NCBI RefSeq assembly: GCF_001039355.2
Contig: NW_019775500.1
Location: 235,559-287,805, forward strand
From: Lingula anatina
Taxonomy: Eukaryota; Brachiopoda; Lingulata; Lingulida; Lingulidae
DNA: 52,247 nucleotides
Reading direction: 5' to 3'
Part shown: positions 10,572 through 35,476 of the stretch, one piece after another
Numbering within the stretch: the stretch's first letter is position 1
Layout: each line of letters begins with the position of its first letter
Translations under genes and position numbers: made by a program
Notes under the pieces: generated by a model
The model's input: the letters and a program-made list of their open reading frames with translations, nothing else
Databases searched by the model: none
Told to the model about the DNA's origin: nothing

Positions 10572-13500
10572 ATGTGGGTAAAGCCAGAAGAGGTCTTACT
10601 TGCCAATGCACTATGGTAAGCTTCAGAAAATAAATGGTCAAATAATAACTATAACGACTTGGTCTAATTCATTTTCCAAAATTACTACATGACATTGACA
10701 GTAAATTCAGTGACAAATATTGCAAATCGCATTTGTAGTGATGTAAACGTAGGTCCTGGTTCTTTTATTACTGTGTTATATGCGTAACATTTAAATAATG
10801 GAGAACGATTAAAATTGGACATCTTAATTAATCGCAATGGACATCTTAATTAGGGATGAAAAATTATGTTCATTCATGCTAGAAGTCCCAAAAGTTCAGT
10901 ATTGTGGAATACAAAGTGTGAATCCTCATAATACTGCAAACGGATATCTGTTACTGAAAAGTGTTATAAAAGGGGCAGTAACACCTGAGTGCTAGTTTTT
11001 ACAATTACTTCAATTTTCACGTAAACTGTTTATTTCCAGGGTAACAGAAAGAGCCAATCCATTTTTCATCTTGCAGAGGAGGAAAGGCCGAGGTGGGGGT
11101 GGTCTCACTGGATTGCTGGTTGGAACAATGGATGCTGTGCTAGATAACAAAGTACTGATGGATTGTTTAACACATAATAGATAGCCGACCTTCAATATTG
11201 ATAAGCTAGCATAATATAGACAAAAATAGACTTTATTAACTAATGAGAGTCAGAAGCTAAAATGAAATTTTATCTGACTTAATATATTCCAGTTATTAAT
11301 CATTCATTGACAAAATCAAATATGAAGCATGTTGAGGGTTTTCATTGTCTCTTTTGTATAAATAGATTAAATTGCTTTCAAAGAGACTAAACATTTTCAC
11401 CAATGAGGCTTGGTATGTTAACTCTCTAGCAAAGGGCCATTGTCTCTTTGGAATGGATTTACTTTTTGTACCATAATGTACACTCAATATTGATGAATTT
11501 GTACTCTTTTTTTAGACCCCACCATATAGAATACTGCATCAGACAACTAACTCAGAAGTCAGCTATGGTGAGAAATACAATTTTATTTTTGTGACTTGGG
11601 TGAAAGTACCTTTATATGTTAAATCAAAAGCACTTGCTGACAAGATTTGCCAATCCAGGTAGTACCTTCAAAATGCTAATAAGCCACATCAAGGAGATAT
11701 CCTGCATTCTGAAAATAATTCATGAGATGTGGCTAGGTCTGCAATAAATTATTTATATATTTGACCAATACTACGTGATGTATAAGAAGTTATAATTAAT
11801 ATGGCATCCTGGAAGCAATCATTTTAGAAGTGTAAAGATGTTTTAAGCATGAAAGATATTTTCCTGTTTGTAATGATAAACATTCCCATTGCCAGGGAGC
11901 ATTGGGTATGATATCTGTGATGCTGAAAATTGGTTTACAGGAGTTAAAACATGTTAAGTCTCTTTAAAAGCAATTTAATCTACAGGAGTTGCTGTGGCCA
12001 ACAGCAAGAGGGAGATATTCAAGGACTGGGAGTGGCTGGAACAGCATGTGATGGAAACACTGGGTAAGTGCAGGGCAATAAACCAACAGGTGCTTCTGGG
12101 GGTATGGTGTCCAGCTCACGTAAATCAAGAATATCACTCTCTTCATTGTGAACTGATAAAGATGAATATTTTAGAAACTGAGTGGTTTAATTGAGCGCTG
12201 AAGCCAGTAAACCTGCTTGGGACAAGCAATGTATTGGTGTTGACAATTCAGTCAAAGTATGCGCATATCTAGTAATGCATGGACTAAAGAGTGCTGAGGA
12301 ATTGACAATTTATTGATCACACCTAGTGGTGACTTGTGTATGGCAGCCTGGTGCTACTGTTTGTGTTCCACTTCACTTTACATGTTATTCACTGTAACAC
12401 ATTTCCTGTGAAAAGTTGGTAGTCTTCCTAATATATTGATGCAAGGATCAATAGAATTCTAATAACTATTGTTGTGATGTTTTGATAGCATTTATTGTAG
12501 AAGTGAGTAGCCTAACTATCACATTTGGCATTTCTCATAAGAGTTAACAAGCAAATGAGAAGTAAATCCCAATGTTGGGGGTCTGCCATATATAACATTG
12601 TTTGAAATTCTAGTGTTCTATAATACCATGATATCAACCGATTAAGAAAAAGATTTCTGTGAATTAAATTTCATGTTTAAGGCTTTGATCTGATTATTCA
12701 AATTGATTTATATGAAAAATGAACAAGATTTTTCTTTTTTTTTTGTAAATTTTTAGATACTTTTGAAAATGAAGATGATGCCACTGAATTTGTGCGAGGA
12801 AAGATCAATAGTCTGGTTGCCAATGTTGTTACAGATGATGATGGCAAAGACGGTATGTTAATTGATCTGAAAGTGTAAATTCTGGTTATGTCAACAGAAA
12901 ACAACATGGTGTGTTTTGCAGACATACAAAAAACCTTTTAAACCAGTCAGACTTTTGGACTGGCAGTTAGGTAAATTTTCCCTGGCCAAAGAACTTTTTG
13001 ATGGAATGACTGCAAATTCAAAATAAGCTCTCAAATTTGTTTGCCTGGCACTTAGACTGACTGGCTGAACACATTTCTCTATCAGTTCTTGAAAATGTTT
13101 GGGTCCTGACTATTAGAACCAACCGTTTCAGCATATTTTTTATGGCACAGACAATCTTTGTGAGCTGCTTTGATAATCATTGGTTAAAACAGCAATAAGA
13201 TGTGGTATTTTTTATGTGGTCTTTGGGTTGTCCTTTTTCCACTGTCAGAAATATGTATAATTTAAAGACTTGTAACCAGTCACATGTATTATGTAGAGAT
13301 CAAGTAAAATTTTTTGTCATGTGTTTTGTTTCTTACTTTCAAAGATGAGGAGACTGCTAATTTCAAAATAGCTTCCAGAAGGTTCCACAAGATGTTCAAC
13401 ATGCCTAAAGAGGAAAAACTGGTCAACTGTAAGTAAAGAGAATTAAAAAGTATATTCTTCTGTTACAATGTATATTTTATAAAATTATGTAGTAGCTAAA

Positions 13501-14805
13501 TAGATTATCATTATTATTATTAGTAGTAGTAGTAATCAGCATATCAGGATGAGCATGGCATTGTGACAGTGTGATGTGATAACAAACACTTGATATCTAC
13601 GTCATATTTTCAGACTACTCCTGCAGTTACTGGAAGGGAGGATTACCTCGGCAGGGATGGGTGTATTTGAGCGTGAACCACCTCTGCTTCTACTCATTCC
13701 TCATTGGCAAGGAGGCCATGTTGGTTATCAGATGGACAGATGTTACGGTGATTACCATGGTTTTTTGTTTGATTTTGATATGGTTTATACCAGTAATACA
13801 CTGATTGCACCAAGTTTGAGGGATTTTAAAGAAATTCTGGTACTTTTGCTAGGCTGTTAAAGTTAAATGGCCAATTGGCGTTCTCCAGTCTGTTGTCCAC
13901 TGTGTTAGTTTTAATCAGCTTTGTAATACATTTCCAGAAATTGGAAAAGGGGAACAACATGATTTTCCCAGACAGCATTAGAGTAAATACAAGAAATCAA
14001 CAGGTAAGTGACACAGTTTTCATTTTAACGAAGCCTTCACACCTCATATTGACACAATATTTTTATTGCAACCCTGTATGTGTCACACTTGCTATTTTAT
14101 ATGTATAAGTGACATTTATATTTGATACAAATTTCATATTATTTCTCTGTCAGCATGTGTTTTCCATGCTTCTTCGCAGTGAAGAGACATTTGGATTGAT
14201 GGAGCAACTGGCCAACATGGCTATGAAACAGTAAGTGGCATATTTGGCAAATAAGAATTTTTACAGTTCAGCCTCAGTGTGAATAGAGACATGCTGTTTT
14301 ATAGTGTACACAGCATTGAAAATGAGGCTCTTTGTCATCATCAGTTTGGTGGCAGCACATGGTGTGGACAGCAGAATTTCAGTAGATGGCAGATGGTTCT
14401 TTCACTCATAATGGTAATCCTTTCTTCTACTTTGTCCAGGCCAGAATCAATTAACCTAGGTTAGTATCTCCTTAACAGTATTAGGATCTCTTTAATAGTA
14501 TGTCTATGAAGTTATTAATTATTTTAAGATAAAGTGATAATTGGACATTCTTCCAGGCTGCTGTCAGAAGAAACATTTGAAGAAGACAGAGATCTGATGC
14601 TGAAAATTAAGTGAGTTGGAATTGAATTTTATGGGTGGAATATGAAAGTTTTAACAACAAATTTTATTTCTTTTCAAACATCTACACCCTACATCACAAC
14701 AGATGGTAATATAACACTTGCTATATGCATACTTTATCATCAGTACATTAGAAATGTTTCATAATATTTTGTAGGAAAAGTACTCCAAAGAAAGTCCCTC
14801 TTTTG
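10572..14805 (+). CDS. TBC1D9: TBC1D9 5' part, truncated at contig join (copy A)
   Basis: Ten complete exons and part of an eleventh: 10572-10615, 11040-11151, 11516-11567, 11986-12063, 12757-12852, 13345-13428, 13614-13747, 13938-14003, 14154-14230, 14557-14610 and 14775 to the N. They encode the N-terminal block ([15 protein letters not shown]) and the first GRAM domain of a TBC1D9-type Rab GAP. All frames are open, and the splice sites match copy B. Compared with B there is one fewer Asp in the DDDGKD run of exon 5. The frame is cut in exon 11 just after KVPL, where the N falls, and no TBC domain follows before copy B starts. If this were a real locus it would encode a catalytically dead N-terminal fragment. 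An unmerged allele of the 18904-31827 gene is much more likely. Confidence 0.88.
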
Positions 14806-14806
14806 N
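14806..14806. other. single N at junction of copies A and B
   Basis: One undetermined base separates TBC1D9 exon 11 of copy A from the left edge of copy B. Similar single Ns occur at 36761 and 42409. They look like placeholders between contigs rather than miscalled bases. Confidence 0.85.
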
Positions 14807-15745
14807 GATAAATTTAAATCTAACAATAATCCCATCATGTTAACCAAGTGGGACTAGTCTAACTTGGACAGGAGACAAGAATTTTCAGCTGGCATACACT
14901 AACAATTACTTGACAACTGCTGCAAATGTCAACAAAGTTATAAATATAATGGCATTAAATTATATCAAGTGTTAGTTAAAGTGTTGAGAATTAAGTAAAA
15001 ACAGAAGCTGAAATGAAATGTACCACCGATCTCATCAGTCGTTTTTTTTTTTTTTTCGTTATGACAATACTTACTCATTCACTCTCTCTCTATATATATA
15101 TATAGTCACATTGTCATGCAAGTGACATGTATTATAAATGAAAATGAATAACAATTATATTGGTCAAAAAAGTTTTACTTTCTTAGATTCTATATATGGA
15201 TAAAAACCAAAATGTATACAATAAAAACAATCAAAACATACCACAAATGCTAGTCGTTTTTCTTATATTTTGTTTTTTTTTTCAAAGGTGTAGGTAATGG
15301 GATTTTAAGGGGTTTTCAAGTGCTACTGCATAGAGTGGTATAAAATCAATAGTTTCTGAAGAGTGTTAACACGTTTTGCTGGTTAGATGTTTCAATCCTT
15401 CATAAAAACACCTTAAACACAACTACTTTTACCATCTTTACAGGAGAAACTGAAAAACCCTGTTCCATTTTAATTCAACTGAATAGTAAACTCAATAAAA
15501 ACCCTGTATGTTTAAAGAACTGTTTTCATTCCAGCAAATTCACTTAGTGTTAAAATGCAGTTCTTCAAAAGCCCCTTGACATTGTCAAAGAGAACTTTAT
15601 ATCATCAGCCAATGATGTTATGAAGTAAAAACAAGAGAAAATAAAAATCCTATTCCAGTATAATTGCAGCTGGAAAGATGACAAAGGAAGGAATGTATGC
15701 AATTGTTCATGTGTTTCATGAAAAAATAATTTAACTAAAACATAC

Positions 15746-15862
15746 TCCTAGGGTAGTTTTGAGAGTAGAACTTGATTGACGGTTGAGCAGTACCAGGGAA
15801 TCTTTGACAACCTCAAGAATATATCTGTTGCATTCTTCTGTACTTAACTCCAGCATGTAGTC
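15746..15862 (-). CDS. orphan exon downstream of GLRX2 (copy B)
   Basis: Counterpart of 6897-7013, with the same 117-nt open frame, acceptor and gtatgt donor. Two residues differ near the start (MLEL for MQEF); the remaining residues appear identical. Product unknown. Confidence 0.4.
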
Positions 15863-15934
15863 CTGCAAATACCCCATACATAAATATTGAAATACAGGGG
15901 GTCATGGTATGATTTGTCATAGCTCAAAGCACCT

Positions 15935-16000
15935 TTCAATATCAGAAGAAAAACACTTTGTTAACTGCAGTTAACAAAGTGTTTTTCTTCTGATATTGAA
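15935..16000. repeat. 66-bp perfect palindrome, only in copy B
   Basis: A perfect inverted repeat centred on ctgcag at 15965-15970, with arms ttcaatatcagaagaaaaac and its complement. Copy A has the left arm and the following tract once (7108-7140 region), so B has gained an inverted copy of its neighbour. Confidence 0.85.
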
Positions 16001-16274
16001 GAAAAACACTTTGTTAACTGCAGTTACAAGTTGCTCATAATTTGCGAAAAATTCATGTTTTGACGGAGTGAGTTTTTGCTTAACTGTACAGGGTACGTGC
16101 TACAGTTTGAGGTAGTTTTTAACTTGAGCTCTGGACTGAAAAAATTACAAAAAAGTCAGTTATTTAAAAAAAAAGCAACATATATACAGAATATGCAGCC
16201 CTATTGTAAAACAGCACTGTCAATAGCAGGGTGAGATGGAAGTCTGGAATACAACACAAGTAATGTTTGGTCCC

Positions 16275-17779
16275 TCATGGCATACACTGTCTGACTAGTG
16301 GTAGAAGCTTCCCCTCTTTTTGCAGCCTGTTGGTGTCATCACTGCCTCCTATGTACTGGCCATTCACAAACACACTGGGGACCTGAAATGAACAATAAGC
16401 CATTTGTATTGTTGAAATCACCCCAAGAAATTGGCACAAAAAAGTGGGTATCAAAAGTTATCTAATAAGAACATCAAAGAATTAATGTCTAATATCAGTC
16501 CAGAAAAACAAACAAATTGTATAATAACTTAAAAATAACTGAAATTAATATGACAATGCCATTGTTTACCTAATCACCTTTATAACATCAAATTCAGCAA
16601 CATGTCAGGACATCACAATATATAAGGGGAGAATTAATGCACATGACATTGATTTTATCAGTCATTCCCAGTAGAACAGTTTCAGTATGTCTTGGTATGT
16701 ACTGCACTTGAGCTTTTAAGGAAACATTAAGAATGAGTTTTGTCAAACTAGTTAATGCTCACTTACTCCAATGCAATAAGGGCTCCGTATCTCGAAAGGT
16801 TCGCTATGTTCCGCACATGCGCAAGTGTCTCGATTCCATAACTGATTCTATTTCGAGATATGGGGCCATGGAATCGAGATGCTTGCGCACCTGTGCAACA
16901 TAGCGAACCTTTCGAGATACGAAGACCTGATTAACAGACTTACACACCTCGTTCTGGCATATGATAGAATACAGAAAAGCTGGTGATTATGCAAGTAAGT
17001 TGGAAGTTAGAGGTTGAGTAGACTGGGTACCTATAATCCTATTGTACTAGCTGGATCAATCTAACTCTGAGAGGATTCTCACTAGATTGCATTCAGTTCA
17101 AGCAGCTAAAATGTCTGTCACATCCACTAAAGCTGCCAGGGGTGTAATCAACTTTTGTGCACACTTAAACTGAATGCAATTTAGTGAGAATCACCTCGGA
17201 GAGAAAATTGATCCTGTTGGTACGATAGGGTTATGGGAATGGTTCCTAAGTCTGTTAATCTGATTGCCTTTAGCAAGAGTTCATGGAGTTAGTGCGCATT
17301 AACTAGGTTGGCATAACTCATTCTGAATGGTTCCTTAGAAATGTTACTGTGTTTATACTCACTGTAGATGAACCAGTCATAACTTGTAATTCCTGTTGTA
17401 TAAGTGGTCCATCATCTCTGCAGTTCAACTCTATGGATTTGTACGGCACTTCTAGCTGGTCCAGTAATCTTTTGGTCCTCTTGCAAAAACCGCAGCTTGT
17501 CTTAGAGAAAATTGTGACACAATTCTTAGAAACTTCTTCATTTATAAACTGATGAATGGCTGGAGATGGCTGAGATACCCTGCCTCCCATACTGACAACT
17601 GAACCAGAGTGGAACTTAGCTAGATTGTGTTTGGTGAGACTGTCCTGGTTGTGTTTGCTGAGACAACCAAAATTGTGTTGGGATACACTAACAGCACTGA
17701 ACTTCTCTTGATTGTGGTACGTGAGACAGCGGTTTACTCTCCAGATGTGCCTCAAAGCCTCAGTTCTTGTTCTCAACAT
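16275..17779 (-). CDS. GLRX2: glutaredoxin 2, mitochondrial type (copy B)
   Basis: Exons 17779-17363 and 16382-16275, 174 residues, the same structure as the copy at 7376-8885: Arg-rich presequence-like leader with an 8-residue repeat, active site CGFC, TVP cis-proline and the GGSDD glutathione-binding motif. The only coding difference seen is Ser for Arg before MGG in the leader. The gene is divergent from the full-length TBC1D9. Both copies are intact, so if the duplication were real there would be two functional genes; the assembly context argues for two alleles of one. Confidence 0.88.
16779..16927. mobile_element. palindromic MITE in GLRX2 intron (copy B)
   Basis: Same element and same position as 7882-8031. 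The right end reads cgaagacct where copy A has cggagccct, so the ends are slightly decayed. Confidence 0.8.
17030..17237. mobile_element. fold-back MITE in GLRX2 intron (copy B)
   Basis: Counterpart of 8136-8343, with the same inverted arms and a few substitutions. Confidence 0.7.
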
Positions 17780-18903
17780 CTGTGCTGGTTATGCAAAGAG
17801 AAAATAAAACAGAGCATATCTTAATATATATTAACACATGATTTTTCATGCTTTACCAGTGGTAATGCAAATTTTCATGGTATTGATATTCCATAATATT
17901 CCGCATCATTCATAATGAAGTATACTGTATTATATTGTGCTATATTTAATGAGTGCATACTTTAGAGAGTAAGACCGCATTCAGACCAGCACATTAACTA
18001 GTCCATGGGTCAAATATGGCCCACCCACTTTAATACTTCCCCATGGAAAATCTATTCAAAGTCTATTAGTGGATTAGATGGCAAGCTTTTAGTCGGTCGC
18101 CATATATGGCCTGCAGACTATATAGTCAGTCCGCTGTTCTGAATGCAGCATAATACCAATACCAGAACAACAATTAAGGTAACGAGCAGAGTAAACCAGG
18201 CAAATAAAAAACTACTGTAAATCTACTAGTTAACAGCGGGGCAATAAGTACAAACTCCACAACACCCCAATTTCTCCTGAACACTCCAATCTAAATTATA
18301 TAAATCAAACAGACACTGTAGTTACTCACTTCTTGTGTTATGTATGATGAAATTAAAACCTTGAGTTGAGGCAAGAAATTACTGGTCTGACCTGGATCAG
18401 TACTTTACAGAAATTCCGAACAGTAATATGGTACAAAACACCAGTTGTGATTGAAGACCACAAAGTGAAAAGTGCCAACGCCGAGTTTTCTCGTGCTTAC
18501 ATCCGTTCTGTCCCTATCAGATCTGAGATCTCGATTTGTCCTCTTATACCCGAGGCCACGTGTGACCATTGACCTCGATTTCCTCAGTTGTTATGATCAC
18601 GCTGAAGTCACATGACTTTATATTTTCTGTTTAGTTTCCTACATTATCAGTTCATGTCCCCTCTTCAAGATTCATTTATCAGTTAAAAGAGTTTTCAAGT
18701 CGTTTATTTTAGCGTTATTTGGAGGAAATTGCGGTACTTACTTTCGCTGCTGAAAGAAAATGTCACCACATCTCACGAGAAAGTTAGAGATTTAAGATGG
18801 TGGGTGCTGACGAAGAGGAAAAGTGAATCTTTGTTATTGTTTTTATTTTCCATTCATTTCGGAAATATTTCTCATTGAGAAGGAAAGGCTCTGTGGAACC
18901 AAG
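17780..18903. promoter_or_regulatory. divergent GLRX2/TBC1D9 intergenic region (copy B)
   Basis: About 1.1 kb between the start codons. It contains the decayed fold-back element at 17975-18149, then sequence shared almost fully with copy A leading into the TBC1D9 leader. The block around 18480-18900 is the most conserved and the most GC-rich, making it the likely core promoter and 5' UTR. No TATA box is evident. Confidence 0.5.
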
Positions 18904-31827
<12,924 letters not shown>

Positions 31828-33000
31828 TGTGGGGGCCATGATGCCATTGCACTGTGGGATATCTACAAGGGGAACATCCCATTACTGATGAATATCAGTG
31901 CTTTCAACAAGTGGCTACATGAAATGTATATGTTGTAATCTTTAGATTCTAGCCAACAAATTAACATGGCCGAACAAATTCAGTGTCTTTTTATATAGGT
32001 TATTACAGACACTATGGCTGACCTTGCACACTGTTTATATGAAATGCTGAGTTTGATTTCATTCATTGAATTGCTCAAACAAGATGATTTTATGGGAAGA
32101 AGAATGGCTGGTCTTTTCTTGGCTCCCTAATGCATTGTCAGAGTAAAGTTATCCTGGTTAGCTATAGCAATTTAAGATTAATCCAAATTTGTGGATGACT
32201 TAGAGGGCAAACATTATAAATTATATATGTGTATTTTTAGTCTTGATGAGCAAAATGTCTAAGAATACTTTGTAAGCATTTCTTGTTCTTGTATGAAATT
32301 ATTATCGAATGTTCAAGATGTGATAAGAATCTTTTAATTTTTTCTAAATTGGTGACAACATTCATGTATCTTATTTTACCTATTATCAATTATCAAGGTG
32401 GAGGAAGTTGCAATATAAATAGATAGCTCAGTTCACATGAAAAGAGGTGCTGTATGTTGTACCCATGATACGTGTATGAAGAGTCCAGTACTATTAAGAC
32501 CATGGGGGGGGGGGGGGGGTAGGTTCAAAATATGAGATTGGCCAGTGACTGTTTAGTAAGAAGAAGGAGATAAATAAATAAATAAAATAATTTGTCAGCC
32601 TGAGTAGTATTAAAGAGGCTGTTATCTGTAGCAAATATTGTCAAATTGAAGTTATAGGTGACTTATTTATATTTTTAACAACTTTTAGGAGCACTCATTT
32701 ATATTGTACATGTCGTTCAATAGATGTTTTGTATACGGCAGTTCTTATCTGGTACACTACATTACAGTGAACTTTGATAGCTTAAAGTTTTTTTAATAGT
32801 GTACTTGTTTACTGATAATTTTATTTAATCCAGTACTGATATGTATTTTCCAGTCAAATATCAGGAAGTGACATAGTCTCCTGATTCGCCAATGTGGTGG
32901 AGTTTTTTTACTTGGCATGAGCTGACGATACAGCATGCCTTATATATGGACTTATGTTTGATATGTATATAAATATAAATATAAATAAATGGATCATGGG
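31828..33000 (+). other. TBC1D9 3' UTR
   Basis: AT-rich noncoding sequence follows the stop codon. It includes a long G run at about 32503-32519 and possible polyadenylation signals (AATAAA at 32984-32989, another near 33115). The true end cannot be fixed from sequence alone. Confidence 0.6.
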
Positions 33001-33419
33001 TGCATCGTTCAATCTTATCACTAACATTATAAGTTAGTACTGAAATTGGCATGGGTCAGGAAATGACCAACTGGGCCTCAGTCTTTTATTATTAGTTGGG
33101 TTTTGAGGGTCACAAATAAATAAATTTGAATGATTGTCATCCTTTTGTTTTGTTTCAAAATTGATAAACAGGGTTTGGGGCGAAAGCGTTTGAAACGTGC
33201 ACCTACTCGTGAAGCATTGCTTGACCCGTCCCTGCACTTGGATTTAATGTTAAAGTTTTATTCCATTTTTGATTTGATACTTTAGTTTAAATGGAATTTT
33301 AATGGCATCTGCATTGCCTCATTTCACACAAGAAAATGGCGGGGTGTTTTGTATCGTTTTTGTTTTAGCTCCACAAGACATGATTATGACTGTGGGGGAT
33401 TTTCAACGGCGCGGAGAGA

Positions 33420-33549
33420 ATCTCTAGATATTAATTTTGGCGGGAAAATCCCATGGAGTGCCCTTATCTTGGTTTTTCTCCCTCTCACGTCCCCTTCCTG
33501 TTGTTAAGTCAAAGTGGAAGCTCATTGTGAACCGGGCCAGAATGTATCA
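33420..33549 (+). promoter_or_regulatory. candidate promoter with E2F-like site
   Basis: A consensus-like E2F motif (ttttggcgggaaaa, 33435-33448) lies about 100 bp before a short ATG frame (33542) that runs straight into a strong donor (ca|gtaagtat). The layout fits a promoter and first exon on the plus strand. No downstream exon was recognised, so the gene is unproven. Confidence 0.3.
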
Positions 33550-35476
33550 GTAAGTATACCGTTGGACGTGAAAAGGGCCTTCCGTGCACACAGACAGACC
33601 CCCTATCACATAGAAGGCCAGTGGCAGTTGACCAAGTTGTAGTTTCTCAACTAAAAATTCATTTGTAAATAAAATTTTTCAAAGAAGCGCTTTTCATGAA
33701 ATAGATTCACAAACTCCTTGATACGTGCTGGGTGTACGTGTATTAGCATCTCTTACTGAAATGGTCACGATCACGTGATAGGTGCACGTCATATACCTTC
33801 CCCCACTATCTCCAGTAGATCTATCAGTGTGTGACAAGTTGAATAAAATTTGTTCATAAAATTTATAATCATGCAGTCACGTGTTTCATCTGATATCATA
33901 ACACGTGGAAAATAACGAGACTTGCTATCGAGGCGTGCCCCGTGATTTCGAAAAATAACTTTTTCTCGTTAAAATTAGAGAGGGAACCTGAGTGGCTTCG
34001 TTTATCGTTTCTTATTAAATTTATCTATTTATTCCACGGATGTGTAGCTGTAAGGCTTACGCGATCTTGTGAACTCAAGGTTGAAAAGGGGAAAAGGCAC
34101 GGTGGGCTCATTTGTGAAGAAAAGAGCGATAGTCCGAAGGTTCAATAGTCCGAAGGTTCATACCAGGATCCTGTTATAAACTGGTAAACTTCTGTTCTTC
34201 CTGATTCGCGACATTTTAGGAAATTCCTTTTGTAATACAAGTATAGCCGAATACGGGTGACAGTAGGCCCATTAACTGTTTTTGACGCAAATACTATAGA
34301 AATTAACAACGTAAACAGTAAAAAAAGCAAAAAACAGAAACCGCAACACATTGTGGTACAACCAAACTTATGTTGTAGTCATTTATATAATAATGTAAAT
34401 CTCGATTATATCATGCAAAGTTAGAATGATAAATGACCTCCAGGTTAATTTAAAAAACGACTGAGTAAATATATTGACAAGATTACAGCTTATTTGACAC
34501 TGATAAACGACTTGACACTGATAGCCGACTTGACACTGATAGCCGACTTGACAAAATACAAAAATTCTACAATACGACTCATCACCTCTCACAGCATGTT
34601 TTACTACTAAGTATACTGTATATACGAACTAGGATATATGAATTCAAGAGAAATGTGCTTAATAAGAATATCTTACAACTGTATAGGGTGAAACTTAATA
34701 CAAATATAATACCATTACTTTTATTCTATTTACTTCTGGCGCGCTCGTCATAAATTAAATCTCTTCATATCTGAAGTCGCATACTTCTGATAATTAAATG
34801 ATACTTAATTAACTTTTGTATTAACTCTGATATTTCACAATGTAGCGCATCAGACCAGGAAGTATAGTGTAGTAAGTTCCCCCTTATTGTCCCGTCAGGG
34901 GTAAAGTCTAGAGATAATAAGTAAATCCTGGTGTAAACAGGTCAACTTCCCGACCTTCCTGCTTCAACCTGAACGTTGGAAAGTCCCGTTTGTAACAGGC
35001 CCCAAACATTGGCGAGTGGGTGGGGAGGTTTTTCCAAAACAAAATGGCGGACTCAGTCCCAATCAACATGAGCAGAGTTAGATCTTTACCCCATAAAACT
35101 ATTACAATATGCTGCAAATAGATCCACTTTCCAAAAATGAATAAATTAAAATCTATAGCAAAGAAGCGGAAGGTGTCAAAAGAATTTGCCAGCCTCCTTT
35201 TTAATGTCCTGGATCCTCCATAAACTTTATTATCGTACTTCTCCTTTAAGTACTCCGATATATAATATTATACTATATACATAGGTCATATTATGGTGGC
35301 GTCCTCTTTAATTACAGTTTCTATCACTTTTCTCGCACATGCTTCATCTGGGGTAGTACCGAGTAACAGTAGCGGGAAGCTGTGTGTCGATGCCAGTAAT
35401 TCTGTCCCTGAGCCTAATAGGACTAGCTTGTGTCAGTTGTATTGAGCCTGTCTGGATAAAAACTAACAACATTAAT
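33550..35476. other. no confirmed gene; diverged repeat pair
   Basis: Two stretches of about 70 bp (34166-34236 and 34935-35007) are alignable at roughly 65 per cent by eye. Read on the minus strand they give related peptides (YYKRNFLK... and CYKRDFPT...), so they may be decayed copies of one exon or of a repeat. A second E2F-free, AT-rich area separates them. Nothing else is supported here. Confidence 0.35.
34494..34553. repeat. 18-bp tandem repeat, about 3.3 units
   Basis: Unit ttgacactgatagccgac. The first unit has aaacgac in place of agccgac, two more are identical, and a partial unit follows. Confidence 0.9.

Larger units (their letters stand above)
5970..14805. repeat. segmental copy A (direct tandem with copy B)
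   Basis: From 5970 the sequence is near-identical to 14808 onward, in the same order and orientation: orphan exon, GLRX2, divergent promoter region and TBC1D9 exons 1-11. The copies differ by scattered substitutions (a few per cent by eye) and indels. The largest is a 555-bp element at 9275-9829, present only in A. Copy A ends abruptly at the single N (14806) inside TBC1D9 exon 11. This is the pattern of two overlapping allelic contig ends that were scaffolded rather than merged. Confidence 0.9.

Noticed and set aside
10572-14805. Copy A of TBC1D9 as a functional short isoform
   Set aside because: It ends at an assembly N in mid-exon with no stop or polyadenylation context.
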